From positions 1-43,085 of the forward strand of contig JAEEYQ010000021.1 of the NCBI GenBank assembly GCA_016288215.1: DNA of 43,085 nucleotides, in the 5' to 3' direction. Both the position numbers and the translations under genes were made by a program. Origin of the DNA: Lentisphaeria bacterium (GTDB lineage: Bacteria; Verrucomicrobiota; Lentisphaeria; Oligosphaerales; Oligosphaeraceae). Positions 32,504-39,558 of this stretch are shown piece after piece. The notes under the pieces were generated by a model, which searched no databases, had not been told where the DNA came from, and worked only from the letters and a program-made list of their open reading frames with translations. Positions within the stretch are counted from its first letter, which is position 1. Each line of letters begins with the position of its first letter.

Positions 32504-33850
32504 ATGTTAAGACGAAAGATCAATTCAGTTCTAGAACGGTTCCATACAGATCCTGCGCGAAAAGCCCTGCTGCTGACGGGGGCACGACAGGTGGGCAAGA
32601 CATTCAGCGTCCGCGAATTTGGAGAATCTCACTATGAGGTGTTCATTGAGTTCAACCTCATTCAGAATGCGGAGGCGCGTGCCATCTTCGCCAATGCAGA
32701 GGATGTGAAGGATGTGCTTCTGCGGATTTCCGCGTTGGCAGAGAAACGTCTTGTCCCTGGCCGCACACTGATCTTCTTTGACGAGGTGCAGGTCTGTCCG
32801 GAAGCGGTCACATTTGTGAAATTTCTTGTGGAAGAGGGAAGCTACCGCTACATCCTGAGCGGTTCCCTATTGGGGGTGGAGCTGAAGAACATCCGTTCCG
32901 TGCCCGTGGGCTACATGGATGAGGCACAGATGTTTCCCCTTGATTTTGAGGAATTTGTGCGAGCCAATGGGATTGGGGATGACGTGATGGGGCATCTAGG
33001 GGAATGTGCCGCGAACCTGCGTAGTCCAGATGCCGTCATCCATCGGCGGATGATGCGCTACCATGCTCTGTATCTGATCACCGGCGGAATGCCTGCTGTC
33101 GTTCAACGGTATTTGGACACCAACGATCTTCAGCAGGTGACCCGAGAGCAGCTGACCATCGTCAAGGAGTATCAGCGCGATGTCACCAAATACGATGAAC
33201 GTCTGCACATGAAGCTCAAGACCATCTATTCGCTCATTCCGTCGGAGCTGAACCGTCACAACAAGCGGTTTTATCTCAAAAATACGACGGGACGGGGGCG
33301 TTTTGACCGCATGGAGGATGATTTTGTTTGGCTGAGGGAAGCGGGAGTCGCGATTCCCGTGTTCAATGTGGATGAGCCGAAAATCCCTCTGGAGCTGGCG
33401 CGGAAGGCTAATCTCTTCAAGCTGTTCATGAACGATGTGGGGCTGCTTTGCTCGTTCTATATGGACGGCATTCAACTGAAAATCCTCAACGGCGAAATGG
33501 ACATCAATTTTGGAGCCGTTTATGAAAACTTTGTGGCGCAGGAACTTACGGCTCACGGCTATGAGACTCTCTACTACTATAACTCAAAGCGGCGTGGAGA
33601 AGTGGATTTTCTTGTGGAGACGGAGGGCACCGTCCTGCCGATTGAGGTGAAGAGCGGAAAGAACGTCACCGCCCATGCCGCCTTGGACAACCTGATGTCC
33701 GAGCCGTCCTTCGCCATTCCGAAGGCATGGGTTCTCAGCGGAAAGGGTGAGGTCTCGCAGCAGGGAGCCATCGTCCATCTGCCGGTCTATTTTCTTATGT
33801 TATTGCAACGCAATAGGTTAGACAAACCGCTAATCTACAAGGTCGAATAG
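32504..33850 (+). CDS. AAA_14/DUF4143-type ATPase with PD-(D/E)XK-like domain
   Basis: 448 aa. Walker A GARQVGKT is at 26-33 and Walker B TLIFFDEVQ at 88-96, with sensor YILSGSLLG. This is the AAA_14 pattern. A helical/winged-helix middle (LKTIYSLIPSELNRHNKRF) leads to the DUF4143 domain, which has the nuclease-like motif GEVDFLVE (Asp about 368) and LPIEVKSG (Glu-x-Lys about 381-383). The family is widespread and often multicopy; its role is not established. AAGGA precedes the ATG. The gene ends in a terminator that overlaps the stop codon. A truncated copy of its 3' end lies at 34097-34156. Confidence 0.9.
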   Translation: MLRRKINSVLERFHTDPARKALLLTGARQVGKTFSVREFGESHYEVFIEFNLIQNAEARAIFANAEDVKDVLLRISALAEKRLVPGRTLIFFDEVQVCPEAVTFVKFLVEEGSYRYILSGSLLGVELKNIRSVPVGYMDEAQMFPLDFEEFVRANGIGDDVMGHLGECAANLRSPDAVIHRRMMRYHALYLITGGMPAVVQRYLDTNDLQQVTREQLTIVKEYQRDVTKYDERLHMKLKTIYSLIPSELNRHNKRFYLKNTTGRGRFDRMEDDFVWLREAGVAIPVFNVDEPKIPLELARKANLFKLFMNDVGLLCSFYMDGIQLKILNGEMDINFGAVYENFVAQELTAHGYETLYYYNSKRRGEVDFLVETEGTVLPIEVKSGKNVTAHAALDNLMSEPSFAIPKAWVLSGKGEVSQQGAIVHLPVYFLMLLQRNRLDKPLIYKVE

Positions 33851-33878
33851 CCGCCATTCTGGGGGCGGCTCGTTTCTT
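33849..33878 (+). terminator. Intrinsic terminator of the DUF4143 ATPase gene
   Basis: AGCCGCC (33849-33855, beginning within the stop codon) pairs with GGCGGCT (33864-33870), followed by CGTTTCTTT. The relic copy downstream has a degenerate version of the same hairpin. Confidence 0.65.
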
Positions 33879-33883
33879 TCTGC

Positions 33884-33980
33884 GGGACAGGAGACGGGAG
33901 ACGAGGGACGGGAGGTAATAGGACGAGAGACGGGAGACGGGGGACGGGAGGTTACGGGACGCGAGACGCGAGACAAGGGG
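33884..33980. repeat. Heptamer array (GACGGGA type)
   Basis: Purine-rich 7-mers (GACGGGA, GACGAGG, GACGAGA, GACGGGG, GACGCGA) with two GGTAATA/GGTTACG interruptions. It ends GACAAGGGG just before the relic palindromic array, the same border as in the upstream copy (GACAAGGG at 32333-32340). Confidence 0.88.
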
Positions 33981-33986
33981 TCTTCG

Positions 33987-34096
33987 TTGGAAAAATATTC
34001 CAAAATGAGGCACTTTTTATTGGAAAAATGTTCCAAAATGCAGTACTTTCCATTGGAAAAATGTTCCATAATTGCATGATTTATATTTGAAAAACG
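33987..34096. repeat. Second copy of the 33-bp palindromic array
   Basis: Units with ATATTCC or ATGTTCC occur at 33995, 34028 and 34061, and a decayed ACGTTTA at 34094: period exactly 33 bp. The last unit (TGATTTATATTTGAAAAACGTT) matches the last unit of the first array (TGATTTGCATTTGAAAAATG...), showing that this was the promoter-side array of another ATPase copy. Confidence 0.88.
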
Positions 34097-34156
34097 TTTA
34101 TTAAGTTCTTGAAGCGCAATATATTAGATAAACCTCTAATCTACAGGGTCGAATAG
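34097..34156 (+). pseudogene. 3' remnant of a duplicated DUF4143 ATPase gene
   Basis: Directly after the relic array, 20 codons read FIKFLKRNILDKPLIYRVE-stop, matching the C-terminus FLMLLQRNRLDKPLIYKVE of the gene at 32504. The match continues past the stop (TAGCCGCCATTC). The middle of the gene is missing, so the relic is a module with an internal deletion joining promoter array to gene end. No function is expected. Confidence 0.87.
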
Positions 34157-34249
34157 CCGCCATTCAAAGGGGGCGACAGGACCCACCTGTGCTATATTAT
34201 GTATATTGTATTAGAGACCTCACGTGTGACATCTCATGGAGGACATCCC

Positions 34250-35017
34250 ATGAAACTAGCGGTTTTGATTGATGCCGACAACATCAGCTCATCGTGTGCC
34301 CAGGAGATTTTTGCCATTGTGGAGCGGCTTGGGGAACCCATCACCCGTCGAGCCTACGGCAATGTGACGGCGTTCACAGGCACGGCAAGCTGGAAGGAGG
34401 CCGTCCGCCAGCATGCCCTTGAGGCGCGTCCGCAAATCAACAACATCGACCGGAAGAACACCGCGGATTTTGCCCTTGTCATTGATGCGATGGACTTTTT
34501 GGCCAGCGGCAGATACGACGGGTTTGTCATCGTGTCCAGCGACAGCGATTTCACCCTTTTGGCTCAACGGTTGCGGAATGCGGACTGCATGGTCTATGGG
34601 ATGGGAGACCAACGGGCTCTAGTCAGTTTCCGAAATGCCTGCACGCAATTCTTCGAACTTGACGTTCAAGAGACACCTCCTCCACAGCCACTTCCTACTC
34701 CACCACCGGCTCCACAACCACCGCCACTTCCGCCACCAGCTCCATCGGCTCCATCGGCGCCATCGGCGCCATCGGCTCCACTGGCTCCACCGGCGCCTGC
34801 TCCTGCGGCGTCATCGAAGCTAAAAATGGATTTTCTGGCCATCGTGGCTGACTTGAGGAAACATAAATGCAAGCGGGTGAGCACGTTAGAAAATTGGCTG
34901 ATGAAAAACCTGAAAAAGCCTGAAGATGAAACGGCAAAGATCATCAAGGCCATGAAAAAATACAAATTTATCGCCATTGATGACAATGGCAAAGTGACCT
35001 GGCTGGATAAAGAATAA
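34250..35017 (+). CDS. NYN-domain (LabA/PIN-like) RNase-type protein with C-terminal winged helix
   Basis: 255 aa. Residues 1-138 are a NYN/LabA domain: KLAVLIDADNISS with the first acidic pair, NTADFALVIDAMDFL and VSSDSDFTLLAQRLR with the remaining catalytic acids of a PIN-like metal nuclease. Residues about 142-188 form a Pro/Ala/Ser-rich linker made of P-A-P-S/PSA repeats. Residues 190-255 (DFLAIVADLRKHKCKRVSTL then KKYKFIAIDDNGKVTWL) resemble an OST-HTH/LOTUS winged helix, a domain thought to bind RNA. GGAGGA precedes ATG 34250. A terminator follows. Confidence 0.88.
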   Translation: MKLAVLIDADNISSSCAQEIFAIVERLGEPITRRAYGNVTAFTGTASWKEAVRQHALEARPQINNIDRKNTADFALVIDAMDFLASGRYDGFVIVSSDSDFTLLAQRLRNADCMVYGMGDQRALVSFRNACTQFFELDVQETPPPQPLPTPPPAPQPPPLPPPAPSAPSAPSAPSAPLAPPAPAPAASSKLKMDFLAIVADLRKHKCKRVSTLENWLMKNLKKPEDETAKIIKAMKKYKFIAIDDNGKVTWLDKE

Positions 35018-35042
35018 ATCATCCCATGTCCCATATTCCACG

Positions 35043-35084
35043 CCCCGCGTCCCGCGTCTTCAGTCAACGGGATGTGGGGCTTTT
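35043..35084 (+). terminator. Intrinsic terminator after the NYN gene
   Basis: CCCCGCGTCCC (35043-35053) pairs along all eleven positions, with two G-U pairs, to GGGATGTGGGG (35069-35079), and TTTT follows at 35081-35084. Confidence 0.82.
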
Positions 35085-35214
35085 CGATTGGAATAAATGG
35101 ATTTTGGGAATACGTTAATAGGAATTGTCGTGTTTTGTCTGAAATAGTGCGAGTCTGCGCAAGGGCGACCTTGGTGGACAAACGGCAGATTTCATGGATA
35201 TCGGAGGTGATGGA

Positions 35215-35961
35215 ATGAAGGGGCTGACGTTTTTTGACGCGGGGTGTGTGATTGGCGACACCATGCAGGGACCTGGCCCGGACGCGCGGAAGTTGTTGCA
35301 GGAGATGGATCGAGCAGGCGTGGAGAAGGCGCTGGTGGTGCATGCGGGCGTCGCCACGATGCCGCAGCTCTCCAACGAAATGATTGCCAATGAGGTGGCG
35401 ACGGCGCCTGACCGTCTGGTCGGCGCATGGTGCTTGCTGCCTCAGCAGTGTCCGGAGATTCCGCCGCCCGATCAGCTCTTCGACATCATGCGGTCAAAGG
35501 GCATCGCCGCCTTGACGCTGAATCCCACCGAGCACCGCTATGTCGCTTGCCGGCTGACACTTGGACATTTCATGGATGCGGCGGCCGAACGCAAGGTGCC
35601 TGTGCTGTTGGACTGCTTTGACAACCTTTGGCCGGAGCTCTACGCCTTCGTGGCCGAATTCCCGAAAAACACGTTTATTTTTCGCTCGAGATGGGGGAAG
35701 TGGGGAATCGATCGTCAGATCCGACCGCTGCTGGAGAACTACGTCGGCTTCCATTTCGCCCTGAGTGGCTATTGGGTGCCGGAAGGCATCCGCGACTTGG
35801 TGGAGCTCTACGGTGCCGACCGGCTTCTCTATGCCAGCGGCTTTCCTGTCTTCAACCACGGCAACCAGATGCTCCAGCTGAAGCATTCGGGACTTGAGCC
35901 AGAGGACATCGCCAAAATCGCCGGCGGAAACATGGAACGGATTCTGAAGGAGGCGGAATAA
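35215..35961 (+). CDS. Amidohydrolase-like TIM-barrel protein, metal ligands missing
   Basis: 248 aa with the fold pattern of amidohydrolase_2 proteins (LLQEMDRAGVEKALVVHAGV, DRLVGAWCLLPQ, LLYASGFPVFN, IAKIAGGNMERIL). The N-terminal metal motif HxH is replaced by FFDAGCVIG, and the final catalytic Asp (usually GSDxP or GTDxP) is replaced by ASGFP. It is therefore probably a non-catalytic partner of the next gene's product. ATG 35215 follows GGAGG with seven bases spacing. The stop overlaps the next start (TAATG), suggesting stoichiometric production. Confidence 0.8.
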   Translation: MKGLTFFDAGCVIGDTMQGPGPDARKLLQEMDRAGVEKALVVHAGVATMPQLSNEMIANEVATAPDRLVGAWCLLPQQCPEIPPPDQLFDIMRSKGIAALTLNPTEHRYVACRLTLGHFMDAAAERKVPVLLDCFDNLWPELYAFVAEFPKNTFIFRSRWGKWGIDRQIRPLLENYVGFHFALSGYWVPEGIRDLVELYGADRLLYASGFPVFNHGNQMLQLKHSGLEPEDIAKIAGGNMERILKEAE

Positions 35962-36785
35962 TGACCACGACATCGTTTTGGGAAGAGAAAGGCAGCCTGG
36001 CCAACGCGTTTTGGACAAACGGAATCGTTCCGGACTGCCCTGTGTACGACATGCATGGGCACATGGGCGCGCACAACGCCATCTATTTCAAGCGCTGCGA
36101 GCCCGCCGATGTGGTCGCCCATCTGAAGCGCTGCGGCGTCAAGCATTTGGTGTTCAGCCATCACCACGTCCTGTTCGGCAACATGCGCAACGAGAAGGTG
36201 GTGGACATCTGCCGCGCCTTTCCGGAGCATCTTCGCATGTACGTGGGAATCAATCCGCATTACCCTGACCGGATTCGTGAGGATTTGGCGCGGTTCGAGC
36301 AATGGCGTCCATGGGCGGTGGGCCTCAAGTTCCTCTGCGACTACTATCAGGTGCCTGTCACGGCCCCTGAATTAGCCTATGCTTTGGACTTCGCCAACGA
36401 GAGGGGCATTCCCATTCTGAACCATACATGGGGAGGCTCGAAGTACGATGGCGGCCCGCTGATGCTCGAAGTCGCCCAAAAGTATCCAAACGTCAAGTTC
36501 TTCATGGGCCATTCCATCTATCGCGACACGGAGTATTCGCGTCGCGTCGTGACCGAGACGGCGGGCAATGTCTGGCTGGAGCTGACCGCCATCCCTGGAG
36601 ACTATGGCTACATCGAGCGGTTGGTGAAGGACGTCGGCTCTGAACGGATTCTCTTCGGCACGGACATGCCGTGGTTTGATGAATTTCAGGGCATCGGCGG
36701 CGTCCTCTCCGCCGAAATCACGGACGATGACAAGCGGAACATCCTCTACCGCAATGTGGAAAGGCTTTTGGGCAAGGAATGGTAG
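35961..36785 (+). CDS. Amidohydrolase family protein
   Basis: 274 aa amidohydrolase_2-type TIM barrel. VYDMHGHMG gives the HxH metal pair, NHTWGG and MGHSIYRD give the later histidines, and LFGTDMPWFD the catalytic Asp. The C-terminus ILYRNVERLLG is typical of the family, which includes hydrolases and decarboxylases. The substrate is unknown. It is coupled by a one-base overlap to the preceding degenerate paralogue. Confidence 0.9.
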   Translation: MTTTSFWEEKGSLANAFWTNGIVPDCPVYDMHGHMGAHNAIYFKRCEPADVVAHLKRCGVKHLVFSHHHVLFGNMRNEKVVDICRAFPEHLRMYVGINPHYPDRIREDLARFEQWRPWAVGLKFLCDYYQVPVTAPELAYALDFANERGIPILNHTWGGSKYDGGPLMLEVAQKYPNVKFFMGHSIYRDTEYSRRVVTETAGNVWLELTAIPGDYGYIERLVKDVGSERILFGTDMPWFDEFQGIGGVLSAEITDDDKRNILYRNVERLLGKEW

Positions 36786-36786
36786 C

Positions 36787-36854
36787 TAGCCCTAGAAGCC
36801 CTAGAAAAAGAAATTTCTAATTTCTAATTTCAAATTTCAAATTCCTAATTTCCA
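36787..36854. repeat. Repeat block: CCCTAGAAG plus ATTTCTA heptamers
   Basis: CCCTAGAAG is repeated, followed by ATTTCTA, ATTTCTA, ATTTCAA, ATTTCAA, ATTCCTA and ATTTCCA. It occupies the whole leader of the MATE gene, whose ATG has no recognisable Shine-Dalgarno. Confidence 0.85.
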
Positions 36855-36861
36855 GTCGTTT

Positions 36862-38259
36862 ATGTCCGGCTCTCAGAGCACATCTGAATTTCTTGGCACG
36901 GAGCCCATCCGCAAGCTGCTGTGGCGTCTGTCCATTCCCGCCGTCATCTCCACCACGGTCAACATGCTGTACAACATCGTCGACCGCCTTTACATTGGAA
37001 ACGGCGTGGGCAAGGAGGCCATTGCGGGACTGGTCCTGACGACCCCCTACATGATCATTTTGGGGGCCTTCGGCATGATGTTCGGAGCCGGCTCCGGCGC
37101 GCTCATCTCCATGTATCTTGGGGAACGCCGTCGGGATGAGGCGGAGCGGGTTTTGGGGCAGCTTCTTTTCCTTTGCCTCTTCTTCATCATCACCGTGCAG
37201 TTTTTGGCTCTTGCGCTGCTGGACAAGACGTTGGTGCTGTTTGGCGGCAATGCGGTCACCATTCCCTATGCGCATGAATATTTGTCTATCGTATTGTGGG
37301 GCAACGTCTTCCAGCATTTGAGCTTTAGCCTGAGCGCCCAAATCCGCGCGGAAGGAAACAGCAAGAAGGCCATGTCGGTCATCGTGTTGGGGGCCGTGTC
37401 GAACATCATTTTGGACCCGATTTTCATCTTCGGCTTCAAGCTGGGCATCGCGGGGGCGGCCTATGCCACGGTGCTGTCCATGTGCATCAGCTCGTCGCGG
37501 GCGCTGTGGCATTTCATCAAAGGGCAGGGCGTGCTGCGGTTTCATTGGCGGAACATTCTGCCGCGACCCCACATCATTGTCCGAATTCTGAGCATTGGCA
37601 TCGCACCTTGTCTGATGCAGTTTGCGGGCAGCGCCATCAACATCGTCGTCAACAACTGCTTCAACCACTATGCGGACTCCGTGGAGCAGGCCTCCGACGC
37701 CATCGCGACATGGGGCAACGTGGGCAGCATTCTCATGATCACCCTGATGCCCGTCATCGGTCTGACGCAGGGCATGCAGCCTATTGTGGGGTTCAACACG
37801 GGGTCCGGCCAGTTCGACCGTGTGCGGGAGACCCTGCTTCTTGCCCTCAAAATCGCTTTCACCATGGGGGTGGCCTGCTGGGCACTGGTCATGGCGGGGG
37901 CACGGCTGCTCATCATGGCGTTCAATCGGGACCCGGGAATGGTGACCATGGGGGTCCACGCCACCCGCATCATCTTTTTGGTCTTTCCTGTCATTGGCGT
38001 CACCATCACCATGGGCAACTATTTCCAAGCCACGGGACGCGCTGGCCTCTCCATCTTCATCTCTCTGTCACGACAGGTTTTATGTCTGATTCCCCTCATG
38101 TTGGTGATGTCGTACTACTACCGCATTCCGGGCATTTGGTGGAGCATGCCGCTGGGGGATGTGGTGGCAGTGGCGGTGGCTGGTTGCATCGCCGCCCGCG
38201 AGTTCCGGCGGCTGAACCAAAAATGCGCCGCCGCCGTCGCCGCGCCGAATTCCCCATGA
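36862..38259 (+). CDS. MATE-family efflux transporter
   Basis: 465 aa, about twelve membrane segments. LWRLSIPAVISTTVNMLYNI then VDRLYIGNGVGKEAIAGL is the N-terminal MATE signature, and the second half repeats it (IGIAPCLMQFAGSAINIVVNN). It is closest in look to MepA-type exporters, which expel cationic drugs or metabolites using Na or H gradients. No ribosome site is seen; the leader is the heptamer block. It is not co-oriented with a regulator of its own. Confidence 0.94.
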   Translation: MSGSQSTSEFLGTEPIRKLLWRLSIPAVISTTVNMLYNIVDRLYIGNGVGKEAIAGLVLTTPYMIILGAFGMMFGAGSGALISMYLGERRRDEAERVLGQLLFLCLFFIITVQFLALALLDKTLVLFGGNAVTIPYAHEYLSIVLWGNVFQHLSFSLSAQIRAEGNSKKAMSVIVLGAVSNIILDPIFIFGFKLGIAGAAYATVLSMCISSSRALWHFIKGQGVLRFHWRNILPRPHIIVRILSIGIAPCLMQFAGSAINIVVNNCFNHYADSVEQASDAIATWGNVGSILMITLMPVIGLTQGMQPIVGFNTGSGQFDRVRETLLLALKIAFTMGVACWALVMAGARLLIMAFNRDPGMVTMGVHATRIIFLVFPVIGVTITMGNYFQATGRAGLSIFISLSRQVLCLIPLMLVMSYYYRIPGIWWSMPLGDVVAVAVAGCIAAREFRRLNQKCAAAVAAPNSP

Positions 38260-38266
38260 TGCCAAT

Positions 38267-38295
38267 TTGCGAATTGCGTTGCGTGTATATATTAT
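38267..38295 (+). promoter_or_regulatory. Promoter of the Gfo/Idh/MocA gene
   Basis: TTGCGA (38267-38272) and TATTAT (38290-38295) are separated by 17 bp. A leader hairpin GGATG...CATCC (about 38303-38331) lies just downstream of the predicted start. Confidence 0.62.
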
Positions 38296-38370
38296 TGGAA
38301 TCGGATGGTGCGTCCGTAGGGTCCGCCATCCCGTCATAACGGTCAATGTCTGTGAATTGAAAGGAACGCC

Positions 38371-39438
38371 ATGAAAACCTACAATATGGCCATCGTCGGC
38401 TGCGGCGGCATTCAGCGCTGGGCCCATACCCCCTTCTACAAGAACGAGAAGCGCGTGAAACTGGTTGCCGCCTGCGATCTCATCCGCGGGCGGGCGGAGG
38501 AGGTCGCCCAACAACTGAACCCTCAGGCCGACATCTATCTCGACTACCATGAGATGCTCAAGCGGCCAGACATCGATTTCGTCGACATCTGCACCCCGAA
38601 CTACCTCCACTCCGAAATTGCCGTCGAGGCCTTCGCCAACGGAAAGCATGTCTTCAGCGAGAAGCCGGACGCCGTTAGCCCCGAAAAGGCGCAGGCCATG
38701 AAAGACGCCTCCGAAAAGGCCGGCAAAGTCCTCATGGTCATGCGCAACAACCGCTTTGCGGACGCCTCCACCTACATGAAACAGTACATCATGGATGGCA
38801 AGATGGGGGAAATCTACGCAGGGCGGGCGGCGTGGCAGCGCCGTCGCGGCATTCCGGGCAAGGGTGGCTGGTTCACCACCAAGGCCCAGTCTGGCGGCGG
38901 CCCGCTTATCGATTTGGGCGTCCACATGATTGATTTGGCGGTGTGGCTCATGGGCAATCCCACGCCGGTGGCCGTCTCCGGAGCCACCTTCTGCAAATTC
39001 GCCGCCACGGAGGAGTCCGACTCCGAAAACAGCAAATTCGGCGACGCCATGGCCAACGGCACCTTCGACGTGGAGGACTTGGCCATGGGCATGATCCGCT
39101 TTGACAACGGCGCGGTCCTGCAGATTGAATTCAGTTGGGCCTCCAACGTGAAGGAGGAGCGGCGCTTCGTCGAGTTGCGCGGCACCAAGGCCGGCATGAA
39201 GTGGTTGAACGGCAATAGTTTGGAGATTTATTCCGACGACCATGGACAACTGACGGACCTCTCCCTCGCCGGCGGCCTTCGGGACGATGGCCATGCGCGG
39301 AACCTGCGCCATTTCATTGACGTTCTCGACGGCACCGCCAAACCCTGCTTCATCCCTCAGCAGGGCGTGGACATGATCAAGATTCTGGCCGCCGTCTATG
39401 AGTCCGCCAAAACGGGACGCGAAGTTGTAATTGGCTAG
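38371..39438 (+). CDS. Gfo/Idh/MocA-family oxidoreductase
   Basis: 355 aa. The N-terminal Rossmann fold is NMAIVGCGGIQRWAH; the EKP motif (FSEKPDAVSPEKA) is at about residue 98, and the C-terminal domain has GGGPLIDLGVHMIDLAVWLMG with the catalytic His. The family oxidises or reduces sugars and inositols with NAD(P). Lys in EKP and the DxGxHxID stretch are intact. Together with the DegT aminotransferase downstream it could modify a sugar, but the GltS gene lies between them. AAAGGAA precedes the ATG. Confidence 0.93.
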   Translation: MKTYNMAIVGCGGIQRWAHTPFYKNEKRVKLVAACDLIRGRAEEVAQQLNPQADIYLDYHEMLKRPDIDFVDICTPNYLHSEIAVEAFANGKHVFSEKPDAVSPEKAQAMKDASEKAGKVLMVMRNNRFADASTYMKQYIMDGKMGEIYAGRAAWQRRRGIPGKGGWFTTKAQSGGGPLIDLGVHMIDLAVWLMGNPTPVAVSGATFCKFAATEESDSENSKFGDAMANGTFDVEDLAMGMIRFDNGAVLQIEFSWASNVKEERRFVELRGTKAGMKWLNGNSLEIYSDDHGQLTDLSLAGGLRDDGHARNLRHFIDVLDGTAKPCFIPQQGVDMIKILAAVYESAKTGREVVIG

Positions 39439-39460
39439 TAATCAGTAACATACAGCTTAT

Positions 39461-39558
39461 CTAGAGTTTCTGACTCCTCTAGCACTTCTAGCTCTTCTAG
39501 CTCCCTCTAGCTCCTCTAGACAAATTCCTAATTTCTAATTTCTAATTTCTAATTCTTT
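39461..39558. repeat. Repeat block: CTCTAG/TTCTAG plus ATTTCTA heptamers
   Basis: CTAG-containing units of 8-10 bp (CTTCTAG, CTCTTCTAG, CTCCCTCTAG, CTCCTCTAG) are followed by ATTCCTA, ATTTCTA, ATTTCTA, ATTTCTA and ATTCTTT, which runs directly into the ATG of gltS. No Shine-Dalgarno is present. Confidence 0.87.

Noticed and set aside
32349..34096. The 33-bp arrays as CRISPR or iterons of a plasmid origin
   Set aside because: Units are too short and linkers too alike for CRISPR. No replication initiator gene or DnaA-box cluster accompanies them, and both arrays are tied to an ATPase gene or its relic.
36817..38028. 403-aa open frame antisense to the MATE gene
   Set aside because: Composition is that of a shadow frame (His, Asp, Gln rich), and the MATE frame is well supported.
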